Source: Escherichia marmotae (GTDB lineage: Bacteria > Pseudomonadota > Gammaproteobacteria > Enterobacterales > Enterobacteriaceae). Taken from it: a DNA stretch of 64,000 nucleotides. Shown in pieces: positions 63,047 through 64,000 of the stretch. The stretch spans positions 434,001 through 498,000 of the forward strand of contig NZ_CP025979.1 in NCBI RefSeq assembly GCF_002900365.1, read 5' to 3'. Within the stretch, counting starts at the first letter, position 1. Each line of letters starts with the position of its first letter. The notes under the pieces were generated by a model. The model searched no databases and was not told where the DNA came from. It saw only the letters and a program-made list of their open reading frames with translations. The position numbers and the translations under genes are program-made.

Positions 63047-64000
63047 TTACATACGCTCTACAGTCTCAATACCCAGCGTATCCAGACCCAGTTTCAGCGT
63101 CTTCGCGGTCAGTTGTGCCAGTTTCAGACGGCTGTTACGCACTTCTTCGTTTTCTGCGCTGAGGATCGGGCAGTGCTCGTAGAAGCCAGAGAACAGACCA
63201 GCCAGATCGTACAGGTAAGCACACATCACGTGCGGTGTACCTTCACGGGCAACCACCGTGAGGGTTTCTTCAAATTGCAGCAGGCGAGCGGCCAGTTGCG
63301 CTTCACGATCCTCACGGATGACAACCGGAGCCGCAGCCAGTTGATCTTCGTTAATTTCCGCTTTACGGAACACGGACAGCACACGGGTGTAGGCATACTG
63401 CATATACGGCGCAGTGTTACCCTCGAACGCCAGCATGTTGTCCCAGTCGAAGATGTAGTCGGTAGTGCGGTTTTTGGAGAGATCCGCGTATTTCACCGCG
63501 CCGATACCGACCGCATTGGCCAGTTTTTCCAGCTCGTCGGCTGGCATATCCGGGTTCTTCTCAGCCACCAGACGACGCGCGCGTTCCAGTGCTTCATCCA
63601 GCAGATCTGCCAGTTTCACCGTACCGCCAGCGCGGGTTTTGAATGGTTTACCGTCTTTACCCAGCATCATGCCGAACATGTGGTGTTCCAGCGGTACGGA
63701 TTCTGGTACATAACCTGCTTTGCGTACGATTGCCCATGCCTGCATCAGGTGCTGATGCTGACGGGAGTCGATGTAATACAGCACGCGATCGGCATGAAGA
63801 GTTTCATAACGATACTTCGCACAGGCGATATCGGTAGTGGTGTAGAGATAGCCACCATCTTTCTTCTGAATGATAACGCCCATCGGCTCGCCTTCCTTGT
63901 TCTTGAACTCATCAAGGAATACAACGGTCGCGCCTTCACTTTCTACTGCCAGACCTTTGGCTTTCAGATCTGCCACGATACCCGGCAGCATCGGGTTGTA
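63047..64000 (-). CDS. argS: Arginyl-tRNA synthetase ArgS, 5' end outside window
   Basis: The C-terminal part (over 310 residues) of the class I arginyl-tRNA synthetase (577 residues in E. coli). The frame continues past the window end, so the N terminus with the HIGH-type motif is not seen. Visible are part of the catalytic core (HMFGMMLGKDGKPFKTRAG) and the all-helical anticodon-binding domain ending VERM. No lesion in the visible part. Confidence 0.96.
   Translation of the reverse strand, partial: YNPMLPGIVADLKAKGLAVESEGATVVFLDEFKNKEGEPMGVIIQKKDGGYLYTTTDIACAKYRYETLHADRVLYYIDSRQHQHLMQAWAIVRKAGYVPESVPLEHHMFGMMLGKDGKPFKTRAGGTVKLADLLDEALERARRLVAEKNPDMPADELEKLANAVGIGAVKYADLSKNRTTDYIFDWDNMLAFEGNTAPYMQYAYTRVLSVFRKAEINEDQLAAAPVVIREDREAQLAARLLQFEETLTVVAREGTPHVMCAYLYDLAGLFSGFYEHCPILSAENEEVRNSRLKLAQLTAKTLKLGLDTLGIETVERM

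Overview
The window is enterobacterial chromosome. Almost every gene matches an Escherichia coli gene in order and length, so this is E. coli or a very close relative. It covers the flagellar/chemotaxis part of the chromosome, from dgcQ (5' end cut off by the window) to argS (5' end cut off). Order: dgcQ, mpgP, dsrA, yodD, dsrB, rcsA; the fliR-to-fliF export/basal-body/switch genes; an IS4; fliE; a small accessory segment; yedFE, yedD, amyA; fliTSD, fliC, fliAZ; the cystine/D-cysteine genes tcyJ-dcyD-tcyL-tcyN; sdiA, yecF, uvrY-uvrC, pgsA; the glyW-cysT-leuZ tRNAs; yecA, tyrP, yecH, ftnA, yecR, azuC, yecJ, ftnB; araFGH; otsBA, uspC; flhDC, motAB, cheAW, tar, cheRBYZ, flhBA, flhE, argS.

The main story is a flagellar system that keeps its regulators, filament, motor and chemotaxis genes but is broken in the assembly machinery. 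Four things differ from the usual E. coli arrangement. (1) A deletion joins fliK codon 278 to the last 50 codons of fliL, removing the FliK C-terminal domain and the FliL membrane anchor. (2) A complete 1426-bp IS4 with a 12-bp target duplication sits in the divergent fliE/fliF promoter region. (3) flhA has an in-frame TAG at codon 507 of 693, and the frame is open on both sides. (4) tap is missing between tar and cheR. The first and third should each prevent a normal flagellum, so the strain is predicted to be non-motile unless an amber suppressor or another change compensates. With export blocked, FlgM would be retained and sigma-28 genes would be predicted to stay low.

The most interesting accessory feature lies between fliE and yedF. 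A secreted ZinT-type zinc-binding protein and a secreted PliG-type g-lysozyme inhibitor each have a near-perfect Zur-box palindrome directly upstream (TGTTATGTTATAACA and TGTTATAATATAACA). A DUF1398 (YbcV-like) gene lies between them. This looks like a small acquired zinc-starvation cassette that couples metal scavenging with lysozyme defence; the coupling is an inference. ZinT differs from the K-12 protein as I remember it far more than the neighbouring core genes differ from theirs.

Regulatory features that can be read directly include perfect TAAA-N15-GCCGATAA sigma-28 promoters for fliD and tar, near-perfect ones for fliC and, inside flhC, for motA/MotR, CRP palindromes before azuC and flhD, two REP clusters and several terminators. 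Non-flagellar genes appear intact.
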